Of a DNA stretch of 64,000 bases, positions 33,171-45,900 are shown piece after piece. The position numbers and the translations under genes were made by a program. Numbering within the stretch: position 1 is the stretch's first letter; each line of letters starts with the position of its first letter. The notes below the pieces were generated by a model, which searched no databases, was not told where the DNA came from, and saw nothing but the letters and a program-made list of their open reading frames with translations. The stretch comes from Mesostigma viride (lineage: Eukaryota; Streptophyta; Mesostigmatophyceae; Mesostigmatales; Mesostigmataceae): positions 5,677,620 to 5,741,619 of the forward strand of contig RPFO01000065.1 of NCBI GenBank assembly GCA_009746045.1. Direction: 5' to 3'.

Positions 33171-33989
33171 CTAACTACCTACTAACAGGCGTTTCTTTAC
33201 AGGTGCCCGTCCGCTCGTCTTCTTTACACCCCCCTCCCGCACATCTGCGCCAGCCTTCCCTTGAGGTTTTCGTTTGCCCTGCCCTGCGGCTTGGTCTCCC
33301 CCCTTCTCTTGGAGTCGTGGGGAAGATCTGGTCGCTGGGGAAGATCTGGTCGCCAGGTACCCCTTGTCCATCCACCACTCCAAATACGTTCCCTCAGGTG
33401 GCTTGAAACAGTTCCGCATCTCGTCTTGTTGTACCTTGAAAATTATGTTGGGCATCGTCCCCTGCTCCCCATTAATCCAGATTCCCTTTTCGTCACACCC
33501 TTCTGCCCAAAATTTAACGTACCACACGCCCGTTTTATCCACCTTTCGAACGACTCCATGCACCAGGAACGTGTCGACGTGGAAATCAGGCATGTGTGCC
33601 AGCTTCATTGGGTCTGCATTGAGTTTAGCCACCGAATCAGCAGCCCACGTGGGCTTCCACAACGTATCAAGGCGCTGGGATTGGTTCTTCCGATACTGGC
33701 AAAATTCCCCGCCGTGCTTGCACAATACCAAAACCGGACATCCAACAGGCGAGCGGGGCACGACCCGTTTCCCCCCCCCCACCTTCCAGATTCTCCATCC
33801 ACGTCTGCCAACTTGGTGGTGGCACTTTCTTGTCTAGTGGCTTGGGCTGGGTTGCGGTAACTGTGACACGTCTTTGTGGCGCTTCCTCCTCAGGTTCCGA
33901 TTCTTCCGATTCTTCCGAATCTTCCTCAAACCCTTTGGGTGGGCCGCCATGCGCGTCATCCTTTGGCGGCTCCTCTTCAGACTCGTCAC
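33171..33989 (-). CDS. last coding exon of the large host gene
   Basis: It opens after CCCACACACAG with an acidic stretch (GDESEEEPPKDD, EDSEESEESEPEEEAPQRR), then VPPPSWQTWMENLEG. A run of about ten C (plus strand, near 33771-33780) coincides with a one-base frame change, after which KRVVPRSPVGCPVLVLCKHG, FLVHGVVRKVDKTGVWYVKF and EGTYLEWWMDKGYLATR continue to a basic tail and stop at 33171-33173. The VVRKVDKTGVWYVKFW part suggests a small beta-barrel domain, which is inference only. The frame change at a homopolymer may be a sequencing error. Confidence 0.65.
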
Positions 33990-36900
33990 CTGTGTGTGGG
34001 ACAAGCAATGACGAGCGGCGCAATTAGTTATCATTACAATCGCAAATCAAACTTGGGAATATGCAAACATCATAATTTAACCGACCATATTCACTCAGAT
34101 TAACTTACCCTTTGACAGATGACTAGCCGTTGCTCTTGATCGAACGTGCCCGCCAGGCGAAAGGAGCTTTTTGCAGTAGTCGACGGCACGCCCCAACATC
34201 CCCCCCCCGACGCCCCCGAATTCCCCTCAAGCCTCCCTCCCCTCCCCCCCCTCCTTCCCCCCTTCCCCCGATGCGCCGGTCGACCCGCCCCCCTCTCCGC
34301 CCTTCGACCCGCCCCCCTCTCCGCCCTTTGACCCGCCCCCCTCTCCACCCTTCTCTCCCCCCCCTCTCCGCCCTTGGACCCGCCCCCCTCTCCGCCCTTT
34401 GACCCGCCCCCCTCTCCACCCTTTGACCCGCCCCCCTCTCCGCCCTTCGACCCGCCCCCCTCTCCGCCCTTCGACCCCCTCCCCTCTCCGCCCTTCTCTC
34501 CGCCCCCCTCTCCATCCTTCGACCCCCTCCCCTCTCCGCCCTTCGACCCGCCCCCCTCTCCGTCCTTCGACCCCCCCCTCTCCGCCCTTCGACCCCCCCC
34601 CTCTCCGCCCTTCGACCCGCCCCCTCTCCGTCCTTCGACCCCCCCCCTCTCCGCCCTTCGACCCGCCCCCCTCTCCGCCCTTCGAACCCCCCCCTCTCCG
34701 TCCTTCGACCCGCCCCCCTTATCACCACCCTCATTCCCGTCCCCCTCATCATCGCCGGCACCATCATCACCAACCTCCTCCCCATCATCACCCCCATGTG
34801 ACCCGACATCCTCATCATCCCCCATTGAGACGTCTTCGGCCGCGGGGTCTCCGAGGCGGCGCGCTTCCGGCGTTTCTTTTTGGTGCCAGCGCCTGCCGTC
34901 TCCAGCGGACGCTTCTGGGCTGCACCCGCAATTTCCTTGCCCGAACGGCCGTTGGGATTGGAAATATCCTCCCCCTGTGGCCGCTTCCCAAGTACCTTCA
35001 GAAGGACCTTAAACCCATCCACCTGCTCCTTTGACCCAATGAAGATCACGGGTGGGTTGAAGAATCCCGTGAAATCGCCTAGGTACGACGACCAGTCGTC
35101 CTTCACACCATTGAAATCTCCACAATCCTTCGCCGCCTTCCAGTCCCTTTTCTCCTCCCACGAACCCGTTCGACCCTTCAACAATTCCTCATCATTCCAC
35201 AGCTTGGCGTGATGTTCCAAATTCAGCAGCACTACCCCATTCTTGATATCTGGCTGGTTCAACCCCTTCCTCTTCGCAACAAATTCGAACCCCTCCATTG
35301 CATTAAGTACCACTTGAGCCAACCGTGTCGGCCCATCGCTTTTCTCCCACGCGAAAGTCTTCATCATGAACTCACAGGTCTCGTCCCCGTCAGACGTGTA
35401 AACTCTCTTAGAAATCCACGGGCCCTGCTGCTCGATTTCGGATGCCATCTCCTCCGACCCAAACTTCCGCGGGGGTTCCCGCTTCTCCCCCACCTTTTTT
35501 TGGCGACCCGACTGGACGTCCTCTGCCTCGGCATGTTCGGCTTGGCCTTCCTCCGGCACAGCCCCCGTCACCACCACAGCCCCCGCCACAGGCTGTACGG
35601 GTTGGGGCACCACAGCCTGTTCGGTTGGGGGTTCGGGCGCAATCAGGACCCACCATTTCGTTTCCTCCTTGTGGGTCGTCCAAAAATCCGTCCTCTCCAG
35701 CAGTGCAAGTGGGAAGAGTTAACGTAAAGGATTTACGTTAGATGGATAGAGATTGTTACGCTCTTTCCAACGGCACCTTGAACGCCTCATTTGGTTAAGG
35801 AACGTAAAAGTTATGACGTTTCCTAGGCTGTGCCGACAGTACCCGGCGCGCCACTGTGGGCGCGTACGGACACAGGATGTACAAGTGTCACTTTGATAGT
35901 CCGCAGGACGTTGACAGGACTTGTACAGGACTTGATGGTCAATTGATAGGTAGGCGCACTGTAGCGCGCCAGGACCTATGAGACAATTGATGCTGACTAG
36001 TGTACGGATAGGTCCACAGGACTAGCCGTATGGACAATTGATAGATCTGCGCGCCAAAGGCGTGCCAGAGTCTGTGTAATCAATTGATTGACAGTTCAGC
36101 TGTGACAGTGCAGCTGAATACTTGGACGCGTCCCTAGTAAGCTATATGAGTGACTTGGTCACACCGGGACGCTAGTTCTTGCGTGCACGTTCTCTTGGCA
36201 CTGCGACCCTGTCGTCTGTGCTGCGTGCAGTCTTGGAAGTGACGTGACTTACGTCTGTGTTTCCTGATTGTTAATAAAGGCAACTTCCTGCAAGAACCAT
36301 GGCGGAATTCGTGGCATTCTTACCCTCACAACTCGTATTACACGCTCTGTCAAAAAGATGCCAAATTCGGAAGAATTTCGGATTCCGGACGATGAGGAAA
36401 TAGCCGCTCCGCCGGCTGGTTCTTCGTCAAGACCAACTGTGCCGTCGTGGCAACAATTGCTCGACGAAGTTACAGTTTCGCTCGACGAGCTTCATCGTCA
36501 GCAGCGTGCAGCTCACGCATTGCTCGGGGATAACCCCGAGGACCCCGATTTGCCAGCACTGGTGCCGGCAATCCGCAACCTGTTGGACCAGATTCGAAAC
36601 ATTTTATCGACATTTACGGTCCAGGTGCGGGGAGGTTTGCGGTCGGTGACCGAAGTCACGACTGCCATTGAGGAGTTGGACAACGTCCTCTCTTCACTCA
36701 CCGGTTACCAGAGAAACCTGCAAAACTGGGCATCGCTTCGCACGGGGGGCGCGCCGGCGGTGTCAACAAATTTGTTTCAGGATCTCGCGCTGTTATCGCT
36801 GCTCACTCGCGGCGTACGCAGTCGCGAGCGCCAGGTTTTAATTAACCTGGTGGCATTTCTCGCCTCTGTGCGAGAGTGGATTCCCGCGGGGTGGGAATTA

Positions 36901-39900
36901 TTGACGATCTTTACACATCCTCTGCGCCTCGTCGCGCGTCGGCGCGTCGCAACTTACGCGGCGGGGAGCACGCCGGTTTTAATTCATACCGGTGCAGGTC
37001 CGGAGCTGGATATGGAGGATCGTGAGTTCGTATACACGTACTGCGACTTCAGGGGCCTTGACTACTAGTCGGCCTAATTTTCTTCTGCAGTACTTGTCGA
37101 CATTTTTTTTGTCGAATTTCGGCGGCAATTCGCGGGGGCGGCAGCGACACCGGCGCAGGCGGCAGAGGCGACACAAAAATTTTGTACATATTTTCTGCTG
37201 CTTCGTTAAGGTGTTCTTTGAATAGCTGGTAGTGCAGGATGGCTGAGGGACGCCGTAGCAAGGGTCCAGCCAGTGGGAATAATAATGGGGGTGCTGGTAG
37301 TGGAACCGCTCACGTAGATGACGTGGGGCTTACCGGAGAGATTACCAACCTTCCTCACAATAATAATAATGCACAAGCTATTCATGGCTTTGATCTTACC
37401 ACACAGGGTCTTTTAATTGTCAATCAGTTGCAGCCTGTAACCTCAGACTCCAAGCCTAAGCAGGCTGAAGAGTTTGTGGAGGGATTGGAAGGGTTCCCTA
37501 GCTTGTACGGTGGTACAAATTACTATCAAATCTGGATAGGCAGTAGCACTTTTGGCAAGTGTACTGACCAGATTAAGGACCTAACCAGGGAGTGCAAAAA
37601 GGCCAATAAGGCCTGGGCACTGTACGTGGCTGAGCTGAAGGAGCTGCTGGAGGACAGAGGAAGAAGTGGCATCCATTGGCAGGACAAATACCAAGGGTGG
37701 GAGGTCAAGGGGGACCTGATCCAGAACTTTCTCAACTATTGTAAGATGGTTGAGGAGGGCAGGGCTCACGGCTTTAATGTCGCTGATAACATAGCCCTAA
37801 CCAACTGGCTCAAGGTTTCTGGGCTGGATAAGGCGACACGTGGCTCCTTAAAAGTCATGTGTGCCCCACACTCTACCCTGAAGGCCTACAAGGTCATCAT
37901 AAACAAGCACTCGAGGCAGAGGAGCTGTTTGAGGGTGGAGTGCCAGCAGTGAAGGCTACCCAGGCAGGCGGGCGTACCCAGGGTGGCTCCAAGACGTCTG
38001 AGGCTGACCGAAGCCAAGGAGGGCGTAGGGGCAACCATCACAAGCGCAAGGGAGATCATTCACCTGATTCTGACAGGAGGTCACACTCCAAGTCGGTGTT
38101 CAGGCGGGTGGGTGGTCAGCCCAAGCAGGGCAACGCGTCTGACAATGGGGGCAGTGGCCAGGGCAAGTCCAAGATACAATGCTACCTGTGCAAGGGGTGG
38201 GGGCACATCAAGAAGGAGTGTCCCAGCTTCAAGAAGTCCCAGGGCCAGGGCAGCAACAAGAATAACAACAACAACAAGAAGAACAACAACAAGTCCCAGG
38301 CAGGCCAGCCTTCAAAGGGCAGTCAGCAAGAAGACAACAAGGAGCAGTGACTGTCTGAGGCAACCCCTACACACCTTAATTCACCCAAGGGGGAGGCCAG
38401 GTGCTCCAATGCAGATTTTATATCTGGGCAACAAGAGGGTGATCTCCAGGTTCAGTGTGGCCCCAGGTCACCTGGAGAGGTACAGGTTCCTATGAAGACG
38501 TCCTTGACAGCTGATGCAGCTGTAAGTATGTCTGACCCTATGCATCCTCGTGCTGGGCACGAGGGTGGACCTCTCATTTTGAGAGAAACCAATGTACAAC
38601 CACAGAGGGGTGTGAAGGCCTCTGGTGGTATGCATGTGGTCCCTGCTGGCGGTCCAGGTGTTGGGCATGAGCAGGGTGACTCAGGCTCTGAGTCAGAACA
38701 GGATGGAAGTCAGCATGGTGATGCTGGACAACCTGACAGCACAGTCCTGACTGTGCCAGGGACTGCTTCCTCTGTGTACCAGGAGTTGGGTGCCCGAATC
38801 CACAACATGTTTGGGCATGCCACTTCTCTGTCAAACAACTTTGCCTTCCGTATGGGCAGGGCACCCCTTCTTAAGGCGTGTCAGCAAGCTGCCTCACGGT
38901 GTAAGTGCCAGTTGTCCTCCAACAAGCCCAGGAAATCACATGCCAAAGCTCTACCTCAGAGCATTGGTGATCTGCAGTGTGATATCCAACACATCAGGGG
39001 CATGCAACTGTTGGTGTGCGTGGACAGGTACACGAAATACAAGGTGCTAGAGCATTTACCTTCTATGAAGAACAGGTACTTGCTGGCTGCCCTGCAGAAT
39101 GTAAGAGCCAAGTTTCCTACCACAAGGATCCAGGTGGACATGCAGTTTCAGCATCTCAAGGGTGATCCTACCCTTCCTGAGTTGCTGGTTACACCTAGGG
39201 AGGCTCATGGGCAGCAGGGTGCTATCGAGAGGGCAATCCAGGAGGTCAAGAAATTGATCATCTCTGAAGACTGGGTACCCTTGTCTGCACCTGCACTTGT
39301 CAGGAGTGCATGGCTGAGGAACGTGGAGCAGCAGCTGAACAGCAGGGTTAACTTCTACTATGATGGAGTTGCTGTCAGCCCAATGGGTCTATATCATGGC
39401 CTGTGCCCACCACATGTGCTGGAGGGCTGGAAACATGCTGCACATGTCACCTTTGCCAAGCTGAGGGAGAAGGACCGGGGTTGGAAGATGCTGGAGCCAC
39501 AAGTGGGTCAGAAGGTCCTAGCTTGGAAGGAACCTAGCCTTTATGGCAAACGTGGTAGCTGGAGTCCTGGGGTGGTTACCCAGGTTGATGAAGCTAGCCA
39601 CGCATGCTTGGTCAGCATGGAGGACGAACCAAAGCATGTACACCGGCTGAGTTGGTCATATGTCAAGCCTAACCTGATGAATGAGGGCAGTCAGGCACAA
39701 GGCTCACAGGATCTGCAGGATTTTCAGGTCCCAGGTGACATCACTGACGCAACGACCACATCTGTTGCAGGGGAATCTGTCAGCCCTGGCCAGGTTGCAG
39801 AGGTACTTGTTGAACAGGCTGCAAGGTCAACAGCTGGGGAGTCAACTGTCAAGCCCAAGGCACTAACCAAGCCCAGGGGGACAAGTTTGGCTGGATTGAT

Positions 39901-42900
39901 TGGGGCTCTACAAAGGGCCAAGAAGCAGCCCAAGGTAGCCAAGCTCAGGTGGCATGGCAATCTGGGGCTGGACACTGCCTTAGAGGTAGACACTAATTCT
40001 CAGGTCTCCATTATTGGGACCAGGGCTGCAGCAGGGTACAGCATGTCTGAACCCAGCTATCAGTTTGTGTCTGACTTCAGTGGCGGGGTACACGTGAAGG
40101 TACTGGGTGAGGTATTCATTCCTATCCTTGGACAGGACACTGCTTTTTGTGTCTTGGAGGGCTATCAAGGACCTGCTCTTCTGGGGCAGAATTTCCTATG
40201 CCAGGATGGGGTAGTGATCACGTCCTCTCTCCTGACTAAGGAAGGGGCTGGTCAGGTCCCACTGATTAATTTCAGGACCACTCACCTATCACGTGCAGTA
40301 ACCAGGACGGTTAAGCGTGTGCAAGTGTGCCAGGGGCAGGAGCCCTTGGTTGATGACCTCATACTGCCAGCTGCTAGTCATCCAAGCAGTTTGGGCATTG
40401 GTCCTCACTCACTTGCTGGACACAGCCCTATCAACTACCAAGGCCTGGTGAAGCTCATGTCCTCTCCCATTATGTGTCCCCAGGTCACACTGGGTCTCAT
40501 TAAATCTGGGGAGGACTGGATCTCCAAGAAATGCGTGGAACCTGTCAATGACCTGCCTCCTGCACGACGTCTACTCAAGCTCAAGTTTGTCATCAAGATG
40601 AAGGAGGTGGACGGGGTCAAGGTACCACATGTCAGGCCAGTGCTGAATGAGTTCAAGGGTACTGGTGAGTGCACTGCTGAGGAGTTGTATACCCCTGGCA
40701 TGCTGCATGATACTTGGAGGCTGCTGCTGTGTGTCTTTCTAGGCCTTCTCAACAAGGGCTTGGACTATGGCTCAGTGGTGATAGACTTCAAGAGGGCATT
40801 TCTGGAGGGTGATGCAGATGTGGCACAGGAAAAGTGGGAGGGCAAGACGCCTTTCTATGTTAGGGTGCCTGCTGTATGGAAAAGGGACATCCACACGGAG
40901 TTCCTTAAAATCCTCAAGGGCCTGGAGGGCCTGAGGTCAAGTCCAATAATCTGGAGGGAGACTCTCAACCGTTTCCTGAAGGAGCATTGCAACTTGAAGG
41001 TCTCTCCTGTAGACCCCTGTCTGTTTCTGGGGCAATGGGAAGGCCTGCCAGTGTATGCTTCGCTGCACGGGGATGACCTACATCTGATAGCTCCCACGTC
41101 GTGGCTTAAGGAGCTGATCACCATCATTAAGTCCAAGTTTCCTCTGGGTAGGGAGCAATGGCAGGTGGAGAATGAGCCTCTGCTGTTTGTGGGCATGGAG
41201 GCCACACTGGTGAAGAAGGGAGGGGAGTGGCGTATGCTGCTGGTGGGGGGCAATGACTATCAAGAGACCCTCATTAGCAAGCTTCCTCCAACCATCACAC
41301 AGGCACTGTGTCCCATGGTGAGGGGCATGGTTGCTTGGGTGGCAGGCATTTCCAGGCCAGACCTTATGGTCATAGCCAGGTTGCCTGATGACATGCTGGT
41401 GGAGCTAGGGTCTGCCAAGGTGGCTGATCAGGTCAGGGCTTCATCTGGCATTCTGTTGTCTGCAGTGGATTTATCACAACCCATTTGCATGGAGCTGTAT
41501 GTGGATAGCTCAATGGACAGCAGGCAGGTCTCCAAGGTCAGGGGCAGGGCTGCAGGGCTCTTTGTGCTCAGACAGGAAGGCCTGGGGAGTTTGGTGAGCT
41601 GGTTTAGTCGCCTGCACAAACGGGTGGCTGTCAGCAGTGATGTGGCAGAATGCAGGGCTATTTGTGAAGGCATTCACACAAGCCTTTATCTGAAGGAGTT
41701 GCTTCATCAGATGACTTCTAACACTCCTTGGCCACTTCAGGTTACCACTCTTCTAAAAACAGACTCCATGGGGATGGTGCAGTTTGTGCACAGGCAGATG
41801 GCCAGAAGTAGGGACTTGGATTATCTCCTTCTTAAGGAGTTGTCCTCCTTGGCCAATATTGAGCATATCCCTGGGGTTGACAATCCTGCTGATGCTTTGA
41901 CCAAGCTAGTGCAGAAGGCAGCAGTGCAATACAAGGTTCTTCAGTCTCTGATGGACCCATCTCAGCAAGCTGTCTAAGCTGGTGCATGGTTATAGGGCAT
42001 TGGAGAGCAGATTGTGTGGTAGTGTCAGCATTGTGACTGGCATAATACCTGTATTTTAGTCTGTACTAAGGCTCATGGACCATGGTACACTCACTCTGAT
42101 TTTAATCAGGATACAGCCAGGTTTTGGCTGGGGTTCATGCTGTTGACTACACAAGGTTGACAGGTCCATTACAGACCATGTATTCTATTTTAAAAGAAAT
42201 GTATATTTGTACATACTTCTCACAATGGTCTGGGAACCTTTATTCTGGGGTTTATAGGGCGGGGTTCGATTCCCTGGTATTATGTTTCTACAAGCTGGCC
42301 TGTTCAGGTGTTTGCCTGTTCAGACTTCCCTAGTTCCCCAGGGCAGGATTTAATTGTTGCCTATGTGTTTCATTTTGTCATTTGTTTGCTGTGGCAGTTT
42401 ACCATCTGGCAAGTAGACGGGCGCCGTAAGACGGGCGCCAATAGACCCCTGTTGAGAGAATGACAGGCAAACTATTGTAATACGCCTTACTTTGTCAAGT
42501 GGTATTTTAATTGTCATGGATTTATTGTACTTATATTGAATATGTACTGGGTTTTATGGGATTAGTATCTGGGATTAATGTAACTCACCGCCAGAAGGTC
42601 ATTGTACTGGAGGCTCTACCGAGGTGATGGGATTAATTCCTGGAGAAGACCTCATAGAATTAACCTGTATGTATTTAATTTTGTGTGCTTCTAATATCTG
42701 GTGGTACTCTGTAATGCCACTTCCATAGGTTTTCTCCATTTCTCATGAAATGGTTTTCCCTGTGGCAGATCTGTTTCTTTTCCAGTTCCTTAAAAGAAAG
42801 GGCTGGGGGAATGGCATTGGCCATTAAAGACATCTGTTCAAGCTTCAAGCTGGAGTGAAGGACATTTCAAGCTACTTCAAGGGTCCCTGGCAGGGGATGT

Positions 42901-45900
42901 GACCCCTAAAGAAAAGAAGGGATTGGAGTTAACGTAAAGGATTTACGTTAGATGGATAGAGATTGTTACGCTCTTTCCAACGGCACCTTGAACGCCTCAT
43001 TTGGTTAAGGAACGTAAAAGTTATGACGTTTCCTAGGCTGTGCCGACAGTACCCGGCGCGCCACTGTGGGCGCGTACGGACACAGGATGTACAAGTGTCA
43101 CTTTGATAGTCCGCAGGACGTTGACAGGACTTGTACAGGACTTGATGGTCAATTGATAGGTAGGCGCACTGTAGCGCGCCAGGACCTATGAGACAATTGA
43201 TGCTGACTAGTGTACGGATAGGTCCACAGGACTAGCCGTATGGACAATTGATAGATCTGCGCGCCAAAGGCGTGCCAGAGTCTGTGTAATCAATTGATTG
43301 ACAGTTCAGCTGTGACAGTGCAGCTGAATACTTGGACGCGTCCCTAGTAAGCTATATGAGTGACTTGGTCACACCGGGACGCTAGTTCTTGCGTGCACGT
43401 TCTCTTGGCACTGCGACCCTGTCGTCTGTGCTGCGTGCAGTCTTGGAAGTGACATGACTTACGTCTGTGTTTCCTGATTGTTAATAAAGGCAACTTCCTG
43501 CAAGAACCATGGCGGAATTCGTGGCATTCTTACCCTCACAACTGGAAGGTGGAATCGTCCCTCCCCGTTGGCCTGATAACCGCCCTTAGTCTCTTGGCAG
43601 CTACAGCGACCGTATCGGCCACCCTCTGAAGGGCGCTGTCGGCTTCCGAAGGCTGCATCGGCAACCAGCCGAGGTCGCGTGGTTCGGGGTATCTCCCCAA
43701 ATCGCGGTTGTAGATCATGAAAAGCTGGACCATCACCTCGCAGAAGATCTTGGCCATGTATGTCAGGTCATACAAGCACTGAGGAGGAACGTGTTTGGCC
43801 TTCACGGTTGCCATGATAGACGGCCAGAATCGAAAGCGGGCTAGACTCCTCCACCCTTCCTGTTTGATCCCCCCCCCCTTCCTCATCACCCTTCCCTCCC
43901 CGTCCAGCTTGTCCGCTGCCACGATGTCCAGAAACTCTGCAAGCTCCTTGGCCAGCTTGTCCTCAATCGGCATTCCACATCTACTGTCGTCGTTCGGAGC
44001 GACCGTTTCATCCTTCACAGCCGAGATGAAGTCGTAGACTTGGGTTTTCTCCGATTCGGACAAACCACCCTCGTTCAATCGCCCTCCAACCCGCTCCTCA
44101 CCACCCTCCTCCCCCTCCCCGTCCTTCCTTGCCTTCTCAGTGCTGCTTGAAACCCCATGAATCAAATTCCATATTTCTTTCTGGTCCTGAAGGGGCACCT
44201 CCGGCTTATCCCAGGATTCCTCCATGTGCGTCTTGAAATAGTTGTGCACTTCCAGCAGCGCCGTCCCCCTCGACTTTTTGGAAACGGCCTCGTCTTCTGC
44301 ATTCAGCCCCCCTCCGATCAGGGCAACCCTCCGATGCGCCTCTCTCCCCTGCATGCATGAAATGTGAATCAGTGTTTGAGACAAAAAACGGTCATACAAC
44401 ACACGACATGACATTTTGTCCTTACACTTTGGAAGATCGGCCGTTCCCGAACAAAAATCACACCCTAATTTCCAGTTTCCAACGGCCGTTGGCGCAAGAA
44501 AAATCACACCCTAATTTCCAGGTTCCAACGGCCGTTGGCGCAAGAAAAATCACACCCTAATTTCCAGGTTCCAACGGCCGTTGGCGCAAGAAAAATCACA
44601 CCCTAATTTCCAGGTTCCAACGGCCGTTGGCGCAAGAAAAATCACACCCTAATTTCCAGGCTCCAACGGCCGTTGGCGCAAGAAAAATGTCGACCGAATT
44701 TCCAGGTTCCAACGGCCGTTGGCGCAAGAAAAATATCAACCAAATTTCCAGGTTCCAACGGCCGTTGGCGCAGGAAAAATGACACCCTAATTTCCAGGTT
44801 CCAACGGCCGTTGGCGCAAGAAAAATCACACACTAATTTCCAGGTTCCAACGGCCGTTGGCGCAAGAAAAATCACACCCTAATTTCCAGGTTCCAACGGC
44901 CGTTGGCGCAAGAAAAATAACATCTAGTGCCTAAAACGTTCCCACACCCGATCCGTTATATTTACCTTTTGCGTCCGCATGTCCTTCATGGGCGGGATCA
45001 GTGCTTCCCCCTCCACCTCCCAGCCCTTGAGCACGTCCAGATTGGTGTACTTGAACTTCTCCGCGTCCCTCACCAACCCCCTCCACAAATCAAACGCCTC
45101 GTCGGTTGTCTCCACGAACTTGCCCTTTTGTTTACCCGCAATCTCGCCAGCTATCGCAGTACTCACTTGCTCGTCAGAGCCCTCGAAAATCACGGACTTC
45201 AACATCTGTGTGTAGTGGTTGCCGTCCAGCACGGCAAACTGCACAAACACGCAAGGCGTCTGGTCTCGAAATTTACCCTTAAGGCCGGCATGGTCCGAGA
45301 TGTTCAAGCTCCCCAGCGCGGATTTCGTCAGGTCAACTACTGCCTCACGCTCAGATTCATTTGACCACTCGGACGGATCCAACTCCATGGTGATCAACTC
45401 GTCTGAGCAAGCGGCCGCCATGTCCTTCAGGGAGTCCGTCCGGAGAATGGACATGGCTTCCTCGGCCGTTGGCGAACGATAGTATCCGAACCTCTGCACG
45501 GCACGGTCACTGTCGTCCCCCGTCAGTATTTTAATGTGGTAAGGAACCTTTTCACTCCTCTGCACCCATAAATTGTAGAGACCTGGATCACGGTCTGCCA
45601 GCACCTGCCACGCAAACCGGAAGATCGGCACGGCACATTTTGCTTTTGTCAGACTTGTGCCGGCCCCCACGAACCACGGCGCGAGCCCCCTACAATTCCG
45701 CACCGTCACCGTCCGGTGCCGCATGAGTTCCGGGAGTTGGCACAAGTTCTCCGTGGGGGCCCGTACTTGAGTCGCAATCGCGGACCCCCCCACGATGTCG
45801 ACATCGTCTGGAACTAGGCGTATCTTCTGCCGCAGATGAAACGCCGCCTGTATGGTGTCAGTTAGATTCTTGTCGTGCACTTGAGAGGACGGCGCTGGCT

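Larger units (their letters stand above)
35712..43548 (+). mobile_element. Copia-class LTR retrotransposon, recent, inserted in a host exon
   Basis: It is flanked by the 5-bp duplication GGAAG (35712-35716 and 43544-43548). LTRs of 617 bp lie at 35717-36333 and 42927-43543 and differ by about one base, so the insertion is very young. The LTR ends are AGTT...AACT rather than TG...CA. Parts in order: 5' LTR; an extra open frame (36358-37068); gag with a CCHC knuckle (37239-38350); a pol region (38492-41977) with integrase, a retropepsin-like segment, reverse transcriptase and RNase H; a purine-rich tract (about 42908-42926, AAAGAAAAGAAGGGA); and the 3' LTR. It is nearly whole, with about one or two breaks in the gag region. 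Confidence 0.93.

Noticed and set aside
42255-42285. tRNA B-box-like GGTTCGATTCC
   Set aside because: No matching acceptor stem, anticodon arm or A box at the right distance; it lies between pol and the 3' LTR of the Copia element.
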